DNA of 64,000 nt from positions 2,294,001 through 2,358,000 of the forward strand of contig JALBUN010000045.1 of NCBI GenBank assembly GCA_025174535.1. Direction: 5' to 3'. A program made the translations under genes and the position numbers. This stretch comes from Cantharellus purpuraceus. Its lineage: Eukaryota; Basidiomycota; Agaricomycetes; Cantharellales; Hydnaceae. Positions 1 through 10,379 of this stretch are shown piece by piece (position 1 is the stretch's first letter; each line of letters begins with the position of its first letter). The notes under the pieces are model-generated. The model saw only the letters and a program-made list of their open reading frames with translations. It was not told the origin of the DNA and did no database searches.

Positions 1-1296
1 AGGAACCGAGCTCCTATTGGAAGGGAAGAACTGGCAGCTGTAGGAAGGAGACATCGAAGAGCTGCGCGTGCATGTATGAGATGCCCAAGGTCGATAAGCG
101 CGTGAGAAAGACAGCGGTCCCGGCGATGTGGAACAATGGACACTAGGAGACAAGCGTTGGGAACAGGTGGCGCCAGAGAATATATGTACAGTGATTGTGA
201 ATTGAAGGTAAAGAAAGGCATAGACAATAACTTTCCGATGGCTGGTGTTGCAAATTGATATTCAGTGGCACACGAATGTTCATGAGTGGTCTTGGATCGG
301 CAACACGGGCAAAGGAATAGGTAGTCGCCATCGCAAACGGTGTTGACTAGCACAGGAAGGAGTATTTGATGCACATGATTCCGCTAGGGAAATCCAGCGT
401 CCATCAAGGTCTGTCAGAAGGCACAATGGTAAAAAGTAAGCTAGCATGAAGATATCCTGACTGACCGATAATGATGTATATCAGCATTTTGTTTTATGCC
501 AGAAGATGGTGTCGCCCCCAGACGTGTGCCATTAAGAACCCCCTGTTTCCTGGAAAGATTGCGGCCGCTTTGTAGCCTTGACAAATGCATTTCACATAGG
601 GAGAGTCGGCGGTACATTTGGTCGTGGGAGAAGACGCTAATCCTAATATAGTCTTCGCCTTGGCCGTTGATCGTCAGCTAGAGCTAGCCAATGAGCAGCA
701 CGCTCTTTTCTTGCTCGCTCTATTCGCTCGCTGTGAGCTCTTCGCCTAGCTATCTGTTCACAGTGGTCAAGTTTCAGCTATCCGGGAGAGGTAGTTGCCC
801 TTCCGCTTCCCCCACGAGTATGTTTCAGGAACATTTCGTTCCCGCTTCTCCCTATGGTGTGCAACGTGTGGGGCATCATGACATCTTGCTGTGGACATGC
901 TTCTATCTGATGGCAAGGGCTTACAGAGCTGGGTGGCCCCCCGACGGACTGGAGAGGAGGCGGGACCCTTGGCAAGGGTCGCCTGAGGGCGCGTGATGGT
1001 TTCGGACCCTCTCCAAGCCGGTCATACGATGGTAGCGGCGGACAGCAGGAATGGGTTTAATGTCGAAAATATGTAGTTATAGAATGTCAACGTAATGTGT
1101 GACAGTTTGTGACGGGAAAAGGGCTCAGGTTGCCGAAGGCAAAGTGTTAGGTAATGGAGTATTTCTGAACTTATCCCAGGCCTGCGAAACTCGAATGGTC
1201 TTCGCGACTCTCACTTGTCCAGAGCCCGCCAAGTTCTCTTTGGACACGCGCGTATGATTATTCGTTCCACCGTAGTGCTAGCTCTTCAATTCTATC
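1..1296. other. No confident gene
   Basis: I find no recognisable protein here. Short open frames exist: about 60 codons on the minus strand near 143-331 (its end could be spliced into a further minus-strand frame running to about position 1) and about 100 codons on the plus strand at 691-996. None shows a motif I recognise or a clear intron-exon pattern. The stretch 960-1010 is rich in G and C. The last part, 1150-1296, is the upstream region of the next gene. Part of a truncated gene on the minus strand at the left edge cannot be excluded. Confidence 0.4.
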
Positions 1297-2011
1297 ATGT
1301 CTTTGCCACGTGAGTTCGCTCGCCCTCTCTTCCCGGTCTTCCCACTCACCCGCAGTTCGCAGTGATGCTGGCTCACTTTCTCGGAACTCCCATCCAGAAT
1401 CGACCCCTTTCTCTGCTTTCTCCATGTCTTCTGTTGTCCCGACCGCTACAGAACGAACTTTGTTCCTCGTAGCATCCCACTCTTCCGATATGAAAAGCCA
1501 TCATTCGAATTCCACCCATCATTCTCCCAGCAGCAACGATACACATAGCTTTACCTCATCTGTACGAAAACCAACAGTCACTCGTCTACCATTACCTGGT
1601 CAGACCGTCCAGCCAGGTCCCCCTCGACCTCTTCCCGGCCAAGGCCATAATTCCGATCAACTTCCTAGGAAACGCCCCAATATCGCTCAGATATTTTTTG
1701 AAGTCATCGGAGGCGTCGCGGGAACAGTTGTTCTCTTGGCCCTCTTACGTTGCATCTATGTTTACAGAAAGACCCCTGCGAATCGATGTCCTCCAACCCC
1801 AGAGGTCGCCCAGATAGACAGGACGATGGCATTGTTGCGGACAGTCCCGTGGCGTCTGCCTCCAGATCCGCCTCCACCTCCGCCCTACCAGCCCGCCCCA
1901 GAGTACGCCGCAGCCGTAGGCGCTAGAGAGCAGGAATGGGACACGCAGCCGCCGGATCGATTACACGCCTCGTCACCCTCAGAGCAAGGACTTGTAGCAT
2001 CTCAGGTTTAG
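1297..2011 (+). CDS. Ser-rich single-pass membrane protein
   Basis: Function unknown. A start at ATG 1297 followed by a 46-nt intron (1310-1355, opening with GTGAGT, closing CGCAG) joins in frame to the long exon; the codon at 1310 itself is only GTG. The protein would be about 222 residues: a Ser/Thr/Pro-rich N-terminal half likely to be extracellular or lumenal, one hydrophobic segment (around FFEVIGGVAGTVVLLALL) followed by basic residues, then a cytosolic tail with a run of prolines and PPPPYQPAP, a PY-type motif that could bind WW domains of Nedd4/Rsp5-like ligases. No signal peptide is evident. This layout is common for fungal single-pass surface sensors, but I see no family-defining motif. 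The intron is short and its branch site sits very near the 3' end, so the start is uncertain. Confidence 0.55.
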
Positions 2012-2732
2012 CACCGTGCATCTTGTTTCAGTGCGGATTGCTGTAGTAATTCATTGGACTTTATACGCTAGGGTATGTAGGTCCAAACGGAGTCAGCAGT
2101 TGCAATGATTAGCGTTGTCCATCCTGGATCAGATCTAAGTTCCGAGCAAGCCCTTTACATAAGTCAACTTTCCACAACTTGAACCTACAGTCGCTTACAC
2201 ATTAGCTTGGATCCAGCGCAGCACTGCCCTATATGGATGCTGATTAGCTAAGTTGGCACCTTCCTGCCCGCCAAACTCAGTCATTTGAAAACCAATCTTT
2301 TCGGACACAATTCCTGCTGTAATTGTAGCGGTTCGATCGAGTGTCTGGTAAAACCTGTATGCGAACTATCTCTTTCGGTTAGTGGCATCCATGCGAGTAT
2401 ACAATGAATGGAAGCACCAGGCGTGCTTGACGAAATATGGAACGATTTGTCCTCAACGTGGACTCGTGTGGGTGCACAGCGGCGGTATGGTTGCCGAGGA
2501 GTATCACAGCAGTTACAACATGTCTTGTAACATCGTACCATGGCATATGTATTGTTGTTTATGGACGACAGTGGTCTTTTCGAGCGCTAGTCTGTTCCCA
2601 TTCTATGTTGCGACTTCTATACCAGCACGAGTGAGGCGTCTGGGTGACAACCATGGTGAGAAATCAACGCACAGGCTGCCGTGAGTCCCAACCAATCTAA
2701 TTATATGATTCATTATTTATGATGTCACGTCG
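2012..2732. other. Intergenic, no supported gene
   Basis: Only short overlapping open frames without recognisable content (for example 2382-2684 plus). The 3' part may contain decayed 5' sequence of the adjoining integrase relic, but I cannot align it to anything. No structural RNA seen. Confidence 0.4.
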
Positions 2733-3740
2733 GTGATAGCACCTGCCGATGATGACGGGGTTTCTACTATTCTCAAGAAGTATGATCGTGTTGGTATATC
2801 AGGTCGGAAAATGGTTAGTAGGATGCTGCTTGCTGAACACAGAATAACCATGAGGTATGTCCATTTGCTTGGTTCTTATATCCTCATTAATCCTTATACA
2901 ACAAGTGAGGCAACTGTGGCCCGGCGGTGCAAGTTGCTAGGGCTTAAGGGCAGCAAGGCTACAACTGAAGAACTATCAGAGGTAGAGATACGGCAGCTTG
3001 TGTTAGATCAGCTTGAAAAAGACCCGAATCATCGAAAAGGTCCACGTCTGATTAGAGAGGCCATTCGCTTTGATACAGGTATTACACTCAAATGGTGAGT
3101 ATCACTTAGCAAAGATTTCTGCACTACGTTATTAATACTTGCAACAGTGATGTTGTTGAAGATGTCATGTGTACGCATGATCCTGAAGGGTTCACCCTTC
3201 ATGAACCTACAGCGAAGAGAATCTATCGCACGGCTCTGGTATCAATTGGACCACATGAGTTTTGGAGTATGGATGGTCATGATAAGCTAAATAGAATTGG
3301 GTTTCCTGTATATGGAATCCAGGTGTGTGGACTGGAAAGTGGCTGGGTCTCTGAACGGTCCCAAACAACCGGTTGAAGAATGTTATTGCATATCTCTACC
3401 TTAGTCTTATTGAAGAGTTCAAAGGTATTTATTTATTTATTTTGCCTTCTTCACATTTTTATCTTAGTATGTACAGGTATGCCCCTGCAAATGACATCAG
3501 ACTGTGGCACAGAAACAGTTGAAGTCTATGGCCTTGCTAATACTCTAAGGTACACATACATATACATATGTATAAATCTAATACAAATGTAGGGAAGTAT
3601 TCTCACCTGACCTGCCAATTGATGAGGTTCCGGCGCATTGATTTCTATGTAGTGTCCATAATATTACCATAGAGCATGGATGGCTCAGTCTTTGGCTTCA
3701 GTGGGGTGACAACGTTGTCACTACTTGGGATCAGGGTGAG
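2733..3740 (+). pseudogene. Integrase-type transposase relic
   Basis: Pieces of one multi-exon protein lie in order: an N-terminal helical region (YDRVGISGRKMVSRML, then EATVARRCKLLGLKG and EIRQLVLDQLEKDPNHRKGP), a block HDPEGFTLHEPTAKRIYRT leading into FWSMDGHDKL (first acidic residue of an rve-like DDE core), then KWLGLW-like sequence, MTSDCGTETVE (second acidic residue) and VHNITIEHGWLSLWLQWGDNV. This is the layout of the integrase-core proteins common in Agaricomycetes. The copy is dead: a TGA occurs where CGA (Arg) is expected just before FLCSVHN near 3637, and the frame is cut at 3741 by the repeat element. Typical introns remain (e.g. about 3098-3147). I infer a transposase lost by point mutation and insertion; exact exon joins are uncertain. 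Confidence 0.65.
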
Positions 3741-3779
3741 TGTTTTGGAACCCGCAAAATTATGGTGTTAGGGCAAACT
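3741..3779 (+). repeat. Terminal inverted repeat, left end
   Basis: 39 bp starting TGTTTTGGAACCCGC and ending GGGCAAACT. Matched in reverse complement at 5565-5603 (one mismatch, A for G in the CCC[G/A]C block) and at 7779-7817 (identical as read). Confidence 0.85.
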
Positions 3780-4440
3780 CTAAATCACCACAATTCCGTG
3801 AATGAACAGCTGAGAAGAATATCAAACCCTGCTGCAGCACAACTCCAGAAACGATTTAATGTTTGTACTTTGGTTACAATCCTTTGTATTGGTCAATGCA
3901 GACTATACGCAGAAAGGTAATACGTTTCTTAGCAGCAAGAAATGAATAAGACTTCCAGAGTCTAGAGTTCACGGACGCTTAGGGGTCCAGATATTCCAAA
4001 AAGAGGGGAATGCACTTAGAGGCTAAAGGAAGTAGGTGGATGAATCCAACCGTCCAACCAGTGGCACTCAGAAGCGGGTAACAGCGATGTGTGAAGTAGT
4101 CTAGCAACTGCTTCACACGAGTTCAAGCTTCTAATGCTCTGCAAAGGCAGTACACACTAGTTACTTAAACAAGAGCACTAATGGCAGGACTATCGACAGA
4201 CAATCTCACCCTGTAGATTCGTAGTCACGTGAGGCAGATACTACACTCACGCCCAAAGCAGGAATATCACTACCTTGAGTGCAATCAAGTACAGTTACAC
4301 AACTGTAAAAGATCCTTGAACTGGTAATCAACAGTTACTGAGATAGAGGATGACACTGTATGTCACTCTAGTCACACTGGTGTGCAGAAGATGGGTAGAA
4401 TATGATGATATGTTATTCTTTCAGAGGCAGAATGGCCTCC

Positions 4441-4447
4441 TTATATA
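4441..4447 (-). promoter_or_regulatory. TATA-like box, left arm
   Basis: TATATAA on the minus strand, followed (in that direction) by GGAGGCCATTC. It is the exact mirror of 7111-7117 in the right arm. A TATA box with downstream GGAGGCC is what an LTR-type promoter would look like; activity is inferred only. Confidence 0.45.
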
Positions 4448-4462
4448 TTGTATTTACAGGGG

Positions 4463-4740
4463 CTGACTAATGCTTCTGGAATATTCTACCTATTAATAGA
4501 TGGAAACTACTGGAAGGTTGTGGAAGGTGGAAGAAAGGGGTAGAATATTCCAAGCCAATCACAGGATCTGATCACAGCACTAACACTGATCAGGAGCTGA
4601 ATAATGGTTCTGGAAAGTTCTATCTAATAATAGAGGGAAACAGCTAGAATGTTATGGAAAGGGGTAGAATATTCCAAGGCAATCACCTGATTTGATCACC
4701 CATCAGCTGATCTGATCCCTGAACTAGGCACTGATCAGGC
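4463..4740. repeat. Diverged tandem duplication inside the arm
   Basis: Two consecutive blocks of about 135-145 bp (roughly 4463-4596 and 4597-4740) share the same order of short words: TTCTGGAA, TAATAGA, GGAAAC, GGGGTAGAATATTCCAA, CAATCAC, CTGATCA/TGATCA. The copies differ by many substitutions and small indels. The mirror image lies in the right arm at about 6818-7095. Confidence 0.7.
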
Positions 4741-5564
4741 AAAAAGAAGGGTGTCCACCCTGTTTTCTGCACTGGTTTGGACAGCCATGGATAGCCACAT
4801 GTCATGTGATGATCTCCACGGAAAATAGTGCCCTGAGAGGCTGTGGTTGTTAAGTTACAGAATATTTATTGATGAGAGACATCTGAGCTTGAATTGAGGC
4901 CAAATGCCTGGTCCAAAAGGGGAGAGCCGGCTGTGTGAAGGTTTGTGGGCGCCTATGGGTCCACAACTGTAGCACAGCAGAAATAAATGATTCTGAGCCG
5001 AGTTCTGCATGGAATATTCCCGAAAAAATATGGAAAAATAGAGAATATTTGAATATGTCCATTCCAGGTACAAGCATCAAATATATGCTGATATTTAGGA
5101 ATGGAAACGCAAAGAATAGCACATTGGTGCTGCATAAATGGAATTTGATAGGGAAAAGGTGGTTCCCATACAGATTCCACCCATCTGTCTCCAGTTCCAA
5201 TTGATGCATCAGCATCACCATAGGAACCCAGACATCTGTCCCCGTCAGACTCGGACATACTCATGTAAGGCCGTCAGCCTTGGAGACCCATCACTGGAGT
5301 AATTATTATTAGATTTCAAAATATGTATTTAAGTTGCCCAACTGGGGACTTCATTCCCCAGTTCGAATATTGAATCACACCTAGTTCCTAAGTCCGATCC
5401 TAACTCTCTAAGTCATACTCCATCTCCGAAATCTTGGACACCGGTATTAGTGAGGGCGCAGCACATAAGCTGAAGCCAAGTCCGTTTTGACCCCCACAAT
5501 GTACTCCAACTCTGACGAAACCTCCGACCCAATCTCTGACCCCCAATCGGACCTAGTGCGTAAC

Positions 5565-5603
5565 AGTTTGCCCTAACACCATAATTTTGTGGGTTCCAAA
5601 ACA
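5565..5603 (-). repeat. Terminal inverted repeat, inner end
   Basis: AGTTTGCCCTAACACC... ending GGGTTCCAAAACA, the reverse complement of 3741-3779 with a single mismatch. It marks the far end of copy A and shows that copy A is complete while the right-hand copy is truncated. Confidence 0.85.
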
Positions 5604-6385
5604 ACCACAGTCTGCTTTCTGCTTCATGCTACAAGTTATAAACTTTGACACACTTTTTTTTGGTGAGGCATCACTAGTAGTATCCTCCTCCTCAGAATTC
5701 TATTATTATTGTTAGCCATTGAAATAGAAGGCAACAGCTACTTACCACTGCAATTGCTCTCTCATATACATAGATGTGCATGGTGAGAGAGTTAGAGTGT
5801 AAATCCTTCTCTGAAATTGCATTGATGGACTTCAGACTTTCAATGAGGCTCCCAAGCGTCTGCTCCTCCTCAAGTATTTTCCTTTCATCAATTCCCATGC
5901 ATTGCCCCTGTGCTCTTGCTACAGCAAACTCAACAGTCCCACTAGTTGGCCCCTTCTTGTAAATATGCAGATATTTGAAGCATTGTAAGGCTTATCATTT
6001 AAACTGAGGGGTTTGAAAATCATCTTTGTCTTTATTTGCCAGGCATGCAAGATAATTAATACATGCTTTATTCAAGAGTGTGTTGAAGACTGCATTGGCC
6101 TGATCTGTTGAATGACAGGTGTGTGCCATGGGAGCCATTTGAACCTATGTAGTAATTTAGTACCTACATAGATGGTGTTATTTATGCTACTTACCTTTCG
6201 GGCTTGGCCTGTATTGCGGCCCATCGATGGGTATGTATAGAGTGTGAATATAATTGATGTTGAGGTACTGGACTTAGCTTGCTTTCTGAGCACATGCCGT
6301 TTTGAGTTGATGTTGTGAGCAGACAGAAGATTTGCATTGACACCTTGTTTCACTCGTTGGTCAAGACAATGTGTTGAAGCTTGCT
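5604..6385 (-). pseudogene. Intron-bearing coding debris in the spacer
   Basis: Between the two inverted arms the minus strand contains spliced-looking coding pieces. One begins near 6353 (MKQGVNANLLSAHNI..., ending GRNTGQARK). It joins across an intron opening GTAAGT to VQMAPMAHTCHSTDQANAV and runs to a stop near 6000. A second piece lies at about 5962-5720 (GTVEFAVARAQGQCMGIDER, then EEEQTLGSLIESLKSINAI) and ends at another GTAAGT. I do not recognise the protein. Introns argue for a captured host gene or an intron-containing DNA transposon rather than a retroelement. Both ends appear cut by neighbouring repeats. Confidence 0.45.
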
Positions 6386-7110
6386 TGTATGGGAATCACC
6401 TTTTCCCTATCAAATTCCATTTATGCAGCACCAATGTGCTATTCTTTGCTTTTCCATTCCTAAATATCAGCATATATTTGATGCTTGTACCTGGAATGGA
6501 CTTATTCAAATATTCTCTATTTTTCCATATTTTTCTGGGAATATTCCATGCAGAACTCGGCCCAGAATCATTTATTTCTGCTGTGCTACAGTTGTGGACC
6601 CATAGGCGCCCACAAACCTTCACACAGCCGGCTCTCCCCTTTTGGACCAGGCATTTGGCCTCAATTCAAGCTCAGATGTCTCTCATCAATAAATATTCTG
6701 TAACTTAACAACCACAGCCTCTCAGGGCACTATTTTCCGTGGAGATCATCACATGACATGTGGCTATCCATGGCTGTCCAAACCAGTGCAGAAAACAGGG
6801 TGGACACCCTTCTTTTTGCCTGATCAGTGCCTAGTTCAGGGATCAGATCAGCTGATGGGTGATCAAATCAGGTGATTGCCTTGGAATATTCTACCCCTTT
6901 CCATAACATTCTAGCTGTTTCCCTCTATTATTAGATAGAACTTTCCAGAACCATTATTCAGCTCCTGATCAGTGTTAGTGCTGTGATCAGATCCTGTGAT
7001 TGGCTTGGAATATTCTACCCCTTTCTTCCACCTTCCACAACCTTCCAGTAGTTTCCATCTATTAATAGGTAGAATATTCCAGAAGCATTAGTCAGCCCCT
7101 GTAAATACAA

Positions 7111-7117
7111 TATATAA
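7111..7117 (+). promoter_or_regulatory. TATA-like box, right arm
   Basis: TATATAAGGAGGCC, about 700 bp before the outer end of copy B. Mirror of 4441-4447. Possible LTR-type promoter; not shown to be active. Confidence 0.45.
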
Positions 7118-7778
7118 GGAGGCCATTCTGCCTCTGAAAGAATAACATATCATCATATTCTACCCATCTTCTGCACACCAGTGTGACTAGAGTGACATAC
7201 AGTGTCATCCTCTATCTCAGTAACTGTTGATTACCAGTTCAAGGATCTTTTACAGTTGTGTAACTGTACTTGATTGCACTCGAAGTAGTGATATTCCTGC
7301 TTTGGGCGTGAGTGTAGTATCTGCCTCACGTGACTACGAATCTACAGGGTGAGATTGTCTGTCGATAGTCCTGCCATTAGTGCTCTTGTTTAAGTAACTA
7401 GTGTGTACTGCCCTTGCAGAGCATTAGAAGCTTGAACTCGTGTGAAGCAGTTGCTAGACTACTTCACACATCGCTGTTACCCGCTTCTGAGTGCCACTGG
7501 TTGGACGGTTGGATTCATCCACCTACTTCCTTTAGCCTCTAAGTGCATTCCCCTCTTTTTGGAATATCTGGACCCCTAAGCGTCCGTGAACTCTAGACTC
7601 TGGAAGTCTTATTCATTTCTTGCTGCTAAGAAACGTATTACCTTTCTGCGTATAGTCTGCATTGACCAATACAAAGGATTGTAACCAAAGTACAAACATT
7701 AAATCGTTTCTGGAGTTGTGCTGCAGCAGGGTTTGATATTCTTCTCAGCTGTTCATTCACGGAATTGTGGTGATTTAG

Positions 7779-7817
7779 AGTTTGCCCTAACACCATAATT
7801 TTGCGGGTTCCAAAACA
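7779..7817 (-). repeat. Terminal inverted repeat, right end
   Basis: AGTTTGCCCTAACACC... ending GCGGGTTCCAAAACA, exact reverse complement of 3741-3779. Confidence 0.85.
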
Positions 7818-7916
7818 TTGCTGTTGATGGAAGGATGCACGCTCGTGGATCGCATCTATATCTGGAACACCACAGGCAGGGTCAGGTCAATCCATATGTA
7901 CAAAGTTCAAACATGT

Positions 7917-8226
7917 AAAATTAATAATATTAAAAGTGATCCGAACATAGCCAATACTCCAAGAAGCTTGTTTGGGATAGATCTTAAAATAGCATAATAT
8001 GGCAATAAATACCATTCAGGTACAATTGAAGGCGGTGTTTGCATAGGATTAGCTGGAATATAATTATCTGAGTGACCCAATAAATTAGGATAAAAACAAA
8101 CAATTATAGACAATGCTAAAAAAAATAAGAATATAGTTACAAGATCTTTAAAAGTGAAATAAGGATGCATTGTATATCTATCAACGTTTCCTGTTACACC
8201 ATTAGGATTACTTGAGCCATCAGACT
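7917..8226 (-). pseudogene. cob: NUMT: mitochondrial cytochrome b fragment
   Basis: The minus strand encodes an uninterrupted piece of apocytochrome b: [20 protein letters not shown] (8217-8158), then [53 protein letters not shown] and [11 protein letters not shown], ending in LILLILH where the normal protein would continue with LP. This covers the loop and transmembrane segments around the PEWY motif of the quinol-oxidation site, about 100 of 390 residues. Base composition is clearly more AT-rich than the flanks, as expected for fungal mtDNA. It has no start, no nuclear intron and no targeting sequence. It sits about 100 bp from copy B. The intact reading frame suggests recent transfer or a short history. 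Confidence 0.9.
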
Positions 8227-8480
8227 ACTATTGCCACTTGTTAGATAGATATTCAGTGAATTAACACTTCTATGCATCACTGCTATTTCAAATTCCGACA
8301 TCTCCGCTTGAAACGTAGTCAGTGGTGTCGCCCGAGACATCTATGGTCAAAACGGATGGTTTCGCATACATACCATTCCGCTACTGTCTTTCAATTACCC
8401 ATGTTTACCTGTGGATTATATAGCCGTTTCATAGTTAACCCTTCCATGCTTCAGACAATTATATACCAGTAACGACTAGC

Positions 8481-10304
8481 ATGAGTTCGCCTACACCTTT
8501 CGCCATCCAGCCAGTTCTTCTCTCCACTCTTGGTCACTGCTTACTCCAAGGCATCATATTTTGCCAAATGGTCTCCTTCCATCAACAACAGGCCAGGGAC
8601 AGCGTACGATTGAAAGCTTTTATATATACTTTGTTCGTATTATGCTTGTAAGTGCTAACCCCTCCGTCACGATGACCTGTTTAAGGTTATAAACAGAGTT
8701 CAGACTGCTCACGAAAGCTACAAGATATGGACTGTCACTGTTGATGAAAGAGAATGGGTATTTATCAATATCTTGATGTGCCACTCAAACACTGAGAAGG
8801 ATTATCATCTAGAACAACAATCCCGTGCGTGGTTGCCTCTGGAGGATCGGTACCTGACTTGATATAATTCTTTGACATAGTCCCGTTATCTAGAATTCCC
8901 TCTGAACAGCCTCATATGTGCTTTGGTGCAGGGTTTCCTGATAAGGCGGGTGTGGAAGGTGCGTATTCGCGTAGCGTCAGTCAGATCCGTCCTGAAGTCC
9001 CTCGGTATTAAGGTCACTGGGAGAAGATGGATTGTTCTTCTCCCTCTGGGTTTCCTTCTTTTTATCAGCTTATTCGGGAGTTTGGCGACGGTGCGGACTA
9101 TTGCAAAGCTCAGTTTTCATCACCAGCTCTGAGCCGTTGAACGAACCAGTCCGTGACTATCGGCAAGATTATCGATGCTCCTTTCGTGAATGTAAGCGAG
9201 GAATCACCGAGTAGAAGCGGTGGATATTGACGAAGTCTTCCATTAGGTGACAAATTGTCATGGACTTCGCGTGAGTCTTTCCTGCATCCTATGTTTGTGT
9301 ATGCCAATGCTTACAGTTTCTGACATCAGTGTATACCAGAGTGTGAGTATCTTACTGACGCGTTTCTTTTCCATAATTTCGTTGAACAATTGCACAGTTT
9401 CTGCTTGGCTCTGGGGTTCTGCAAGTGAGTGAGGTATTGTGCTTGTCTCGTTTTTTTGAATCTCAACCTCTTATTCAGTCCTCGATGCCACAATCACCGT
9501 GACGCGTACGTGCAATGACTACCGCTTCGACTCAATTGACATATTCGCTTCAAGTTTCGGTGTACTTAATCAAATCTAAGTCAGGATTCCATCACCTAGA
9601 TGCGGTTGTGACTAAAATATGGAATCTCACTCTCATAACTGCTGCCTTCCCTATGATATCAATGTTGGCGGCGGTTTCATTGTTTTATACGACGGTGTGT
9701 GCTTTCTGGTCATAGGTTTCAGGCTGATGTTAACATTGTCCGCAGGGTGGTGTGCATTATCGCACGGTTATTGCGCTTACTATCATCTCAAGTGTGTCAT
9801 TTCATCGAGTGCTTCTGATAAATACACCCTCATCTCTCCCAGGCAAACTATATTTCAACGGCCTATTGAGACAGCTAAATGTGCGTGATAAGTTGAGAGC
9901 TACTTTGCGAGCAAACTCTATGGGCCGTCACTCTATCGTGACCATAGGATCCCCCACGCCATGCAAAGCCGTAGTTGTAAGTCGTAACCTTTTAAACGGT
10001 TACATATATTCCAATTACCCCCTGGCAGCACCAAGTCTCTGACGGAACAGACATAGTGGAGGAGTTTTCGACTCTCAATGACATTGAGAAGACAGCCGAC
10101 CACGATCCAGATGGATACGTGGACCACAGTGGCGTGCCTGAAGAACCGCCCGTCGCAAGGCTTCGTCCAGGCAATATAGAGTTCGACTTGGAGCGCGGCA
10201 ACTCGGTGCTAGATCTGTCAACGAAGTCTACTTCAGATGGTCACAAACATCTGCTAGCATACAAAATGCCTGCATCCTGGGAACAAGTCAGGTCAACAGC
10301 TTAG
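8481..10304 (+). CDS. DUF6534-type 7TM protein
   Basis: Likely an integral plasma-membrane or endomembrane protein of the Agaricomycete DUF6534 family; role unknown. A 13-exon model stays in frame throughout and gives 370 residues: exons 8481-8647, 8697-8757, 8881-8958, 9013-9090, 9150-9191, 9247-9270, 9330-9342, 9398-9424, 9479-9505, 9555-9694, 9746-9791, 9843-9976 and 10029-10304. Family hallmarks are FLIRRVWK after TM3, FSAWLWGSAILDATITVTL, then YLIKSKSGFHHLDAVV and SSKLYFNGLLRQLNVRDKLR at the end of TM7, followed by an acidic, disordered tail of about 120 residues. Introns are 49-59 nt except 8758-8880 (123 nt), whose donor GTATTT is weak. One exon is only 13 nt. Without the right splicing the gene looks like scattered short frames. 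Confidence 0.8.
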
Positions 10305-10379
10305 ATCGCGTAGTTACAATATAGCCATGTGGTACATATATCACAGAGTAGAATTGATGTTCACTAGGGTGTCCCTGTT

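Larger units (their letters stand above)
3741..5603 (-). mobile_element. TG...CA repeat element, copy A
   Basis: An element bounded by a 39-bp near-perfect inverted terminal sequence (TGTTTTGGAACCC at 3741; its complement ending ...TTCCAAAACA at 5603, one mismatch). The outer bases TG/CA, the TATATAA box and the lack of a long coding frame resemble a long terminal repeat of a retroelement, but the terminal inverted repeat is longer than LTRs usually show, so a non-autonomous DNA element is also possible. I see no matching target-site duplication: the 5 bases before 3741 are GTGAG and those after 5603 are ACCAC. It interrupts the integrase relic. Orientation is called minus because its TATATAA and adjoining sequence read on that strand. 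Confidence 0.6.
6386..7817 (+). mobile_element. TG...CA repeat element, copy B (truncated)
   Basis: Reverse complement of 3741-5172. Coordinates mirror exactly (sum 11558 at both arm ends and at the TATA box), so there is no net indel over 1,432 bp, and the blocks I compared differ by only a few substitutions. It lacks the last 431 bp present in copy A (5173-5603), so its inner end is truncated at 6386. The outer end has the same TTCCAAAACA terminus at 7817. The next five bases (TTGCT) do not match the left flank. Confidence 0.7.

Noticed and set aside
4850..5221. 123-residue minus-strand frame and its mirror at 6337-6708 as element genes
   Set aside because: They are antisense, lack a recognisable domain and appear only because the arm has few stops. 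The match between them just reflects the inverted repeat.
5565..5603. Target-site duplication flanking copy A
   Set aside because: GTGAG before 3741 and ACCAC after 5603 do not match directly or inverted.
7917..8226. Functional nuclear cytochrome b gene
   Set aside because: Only about 100 residues, no start, targeting signal or intron; cytochrome b is mitochondrially encoded.
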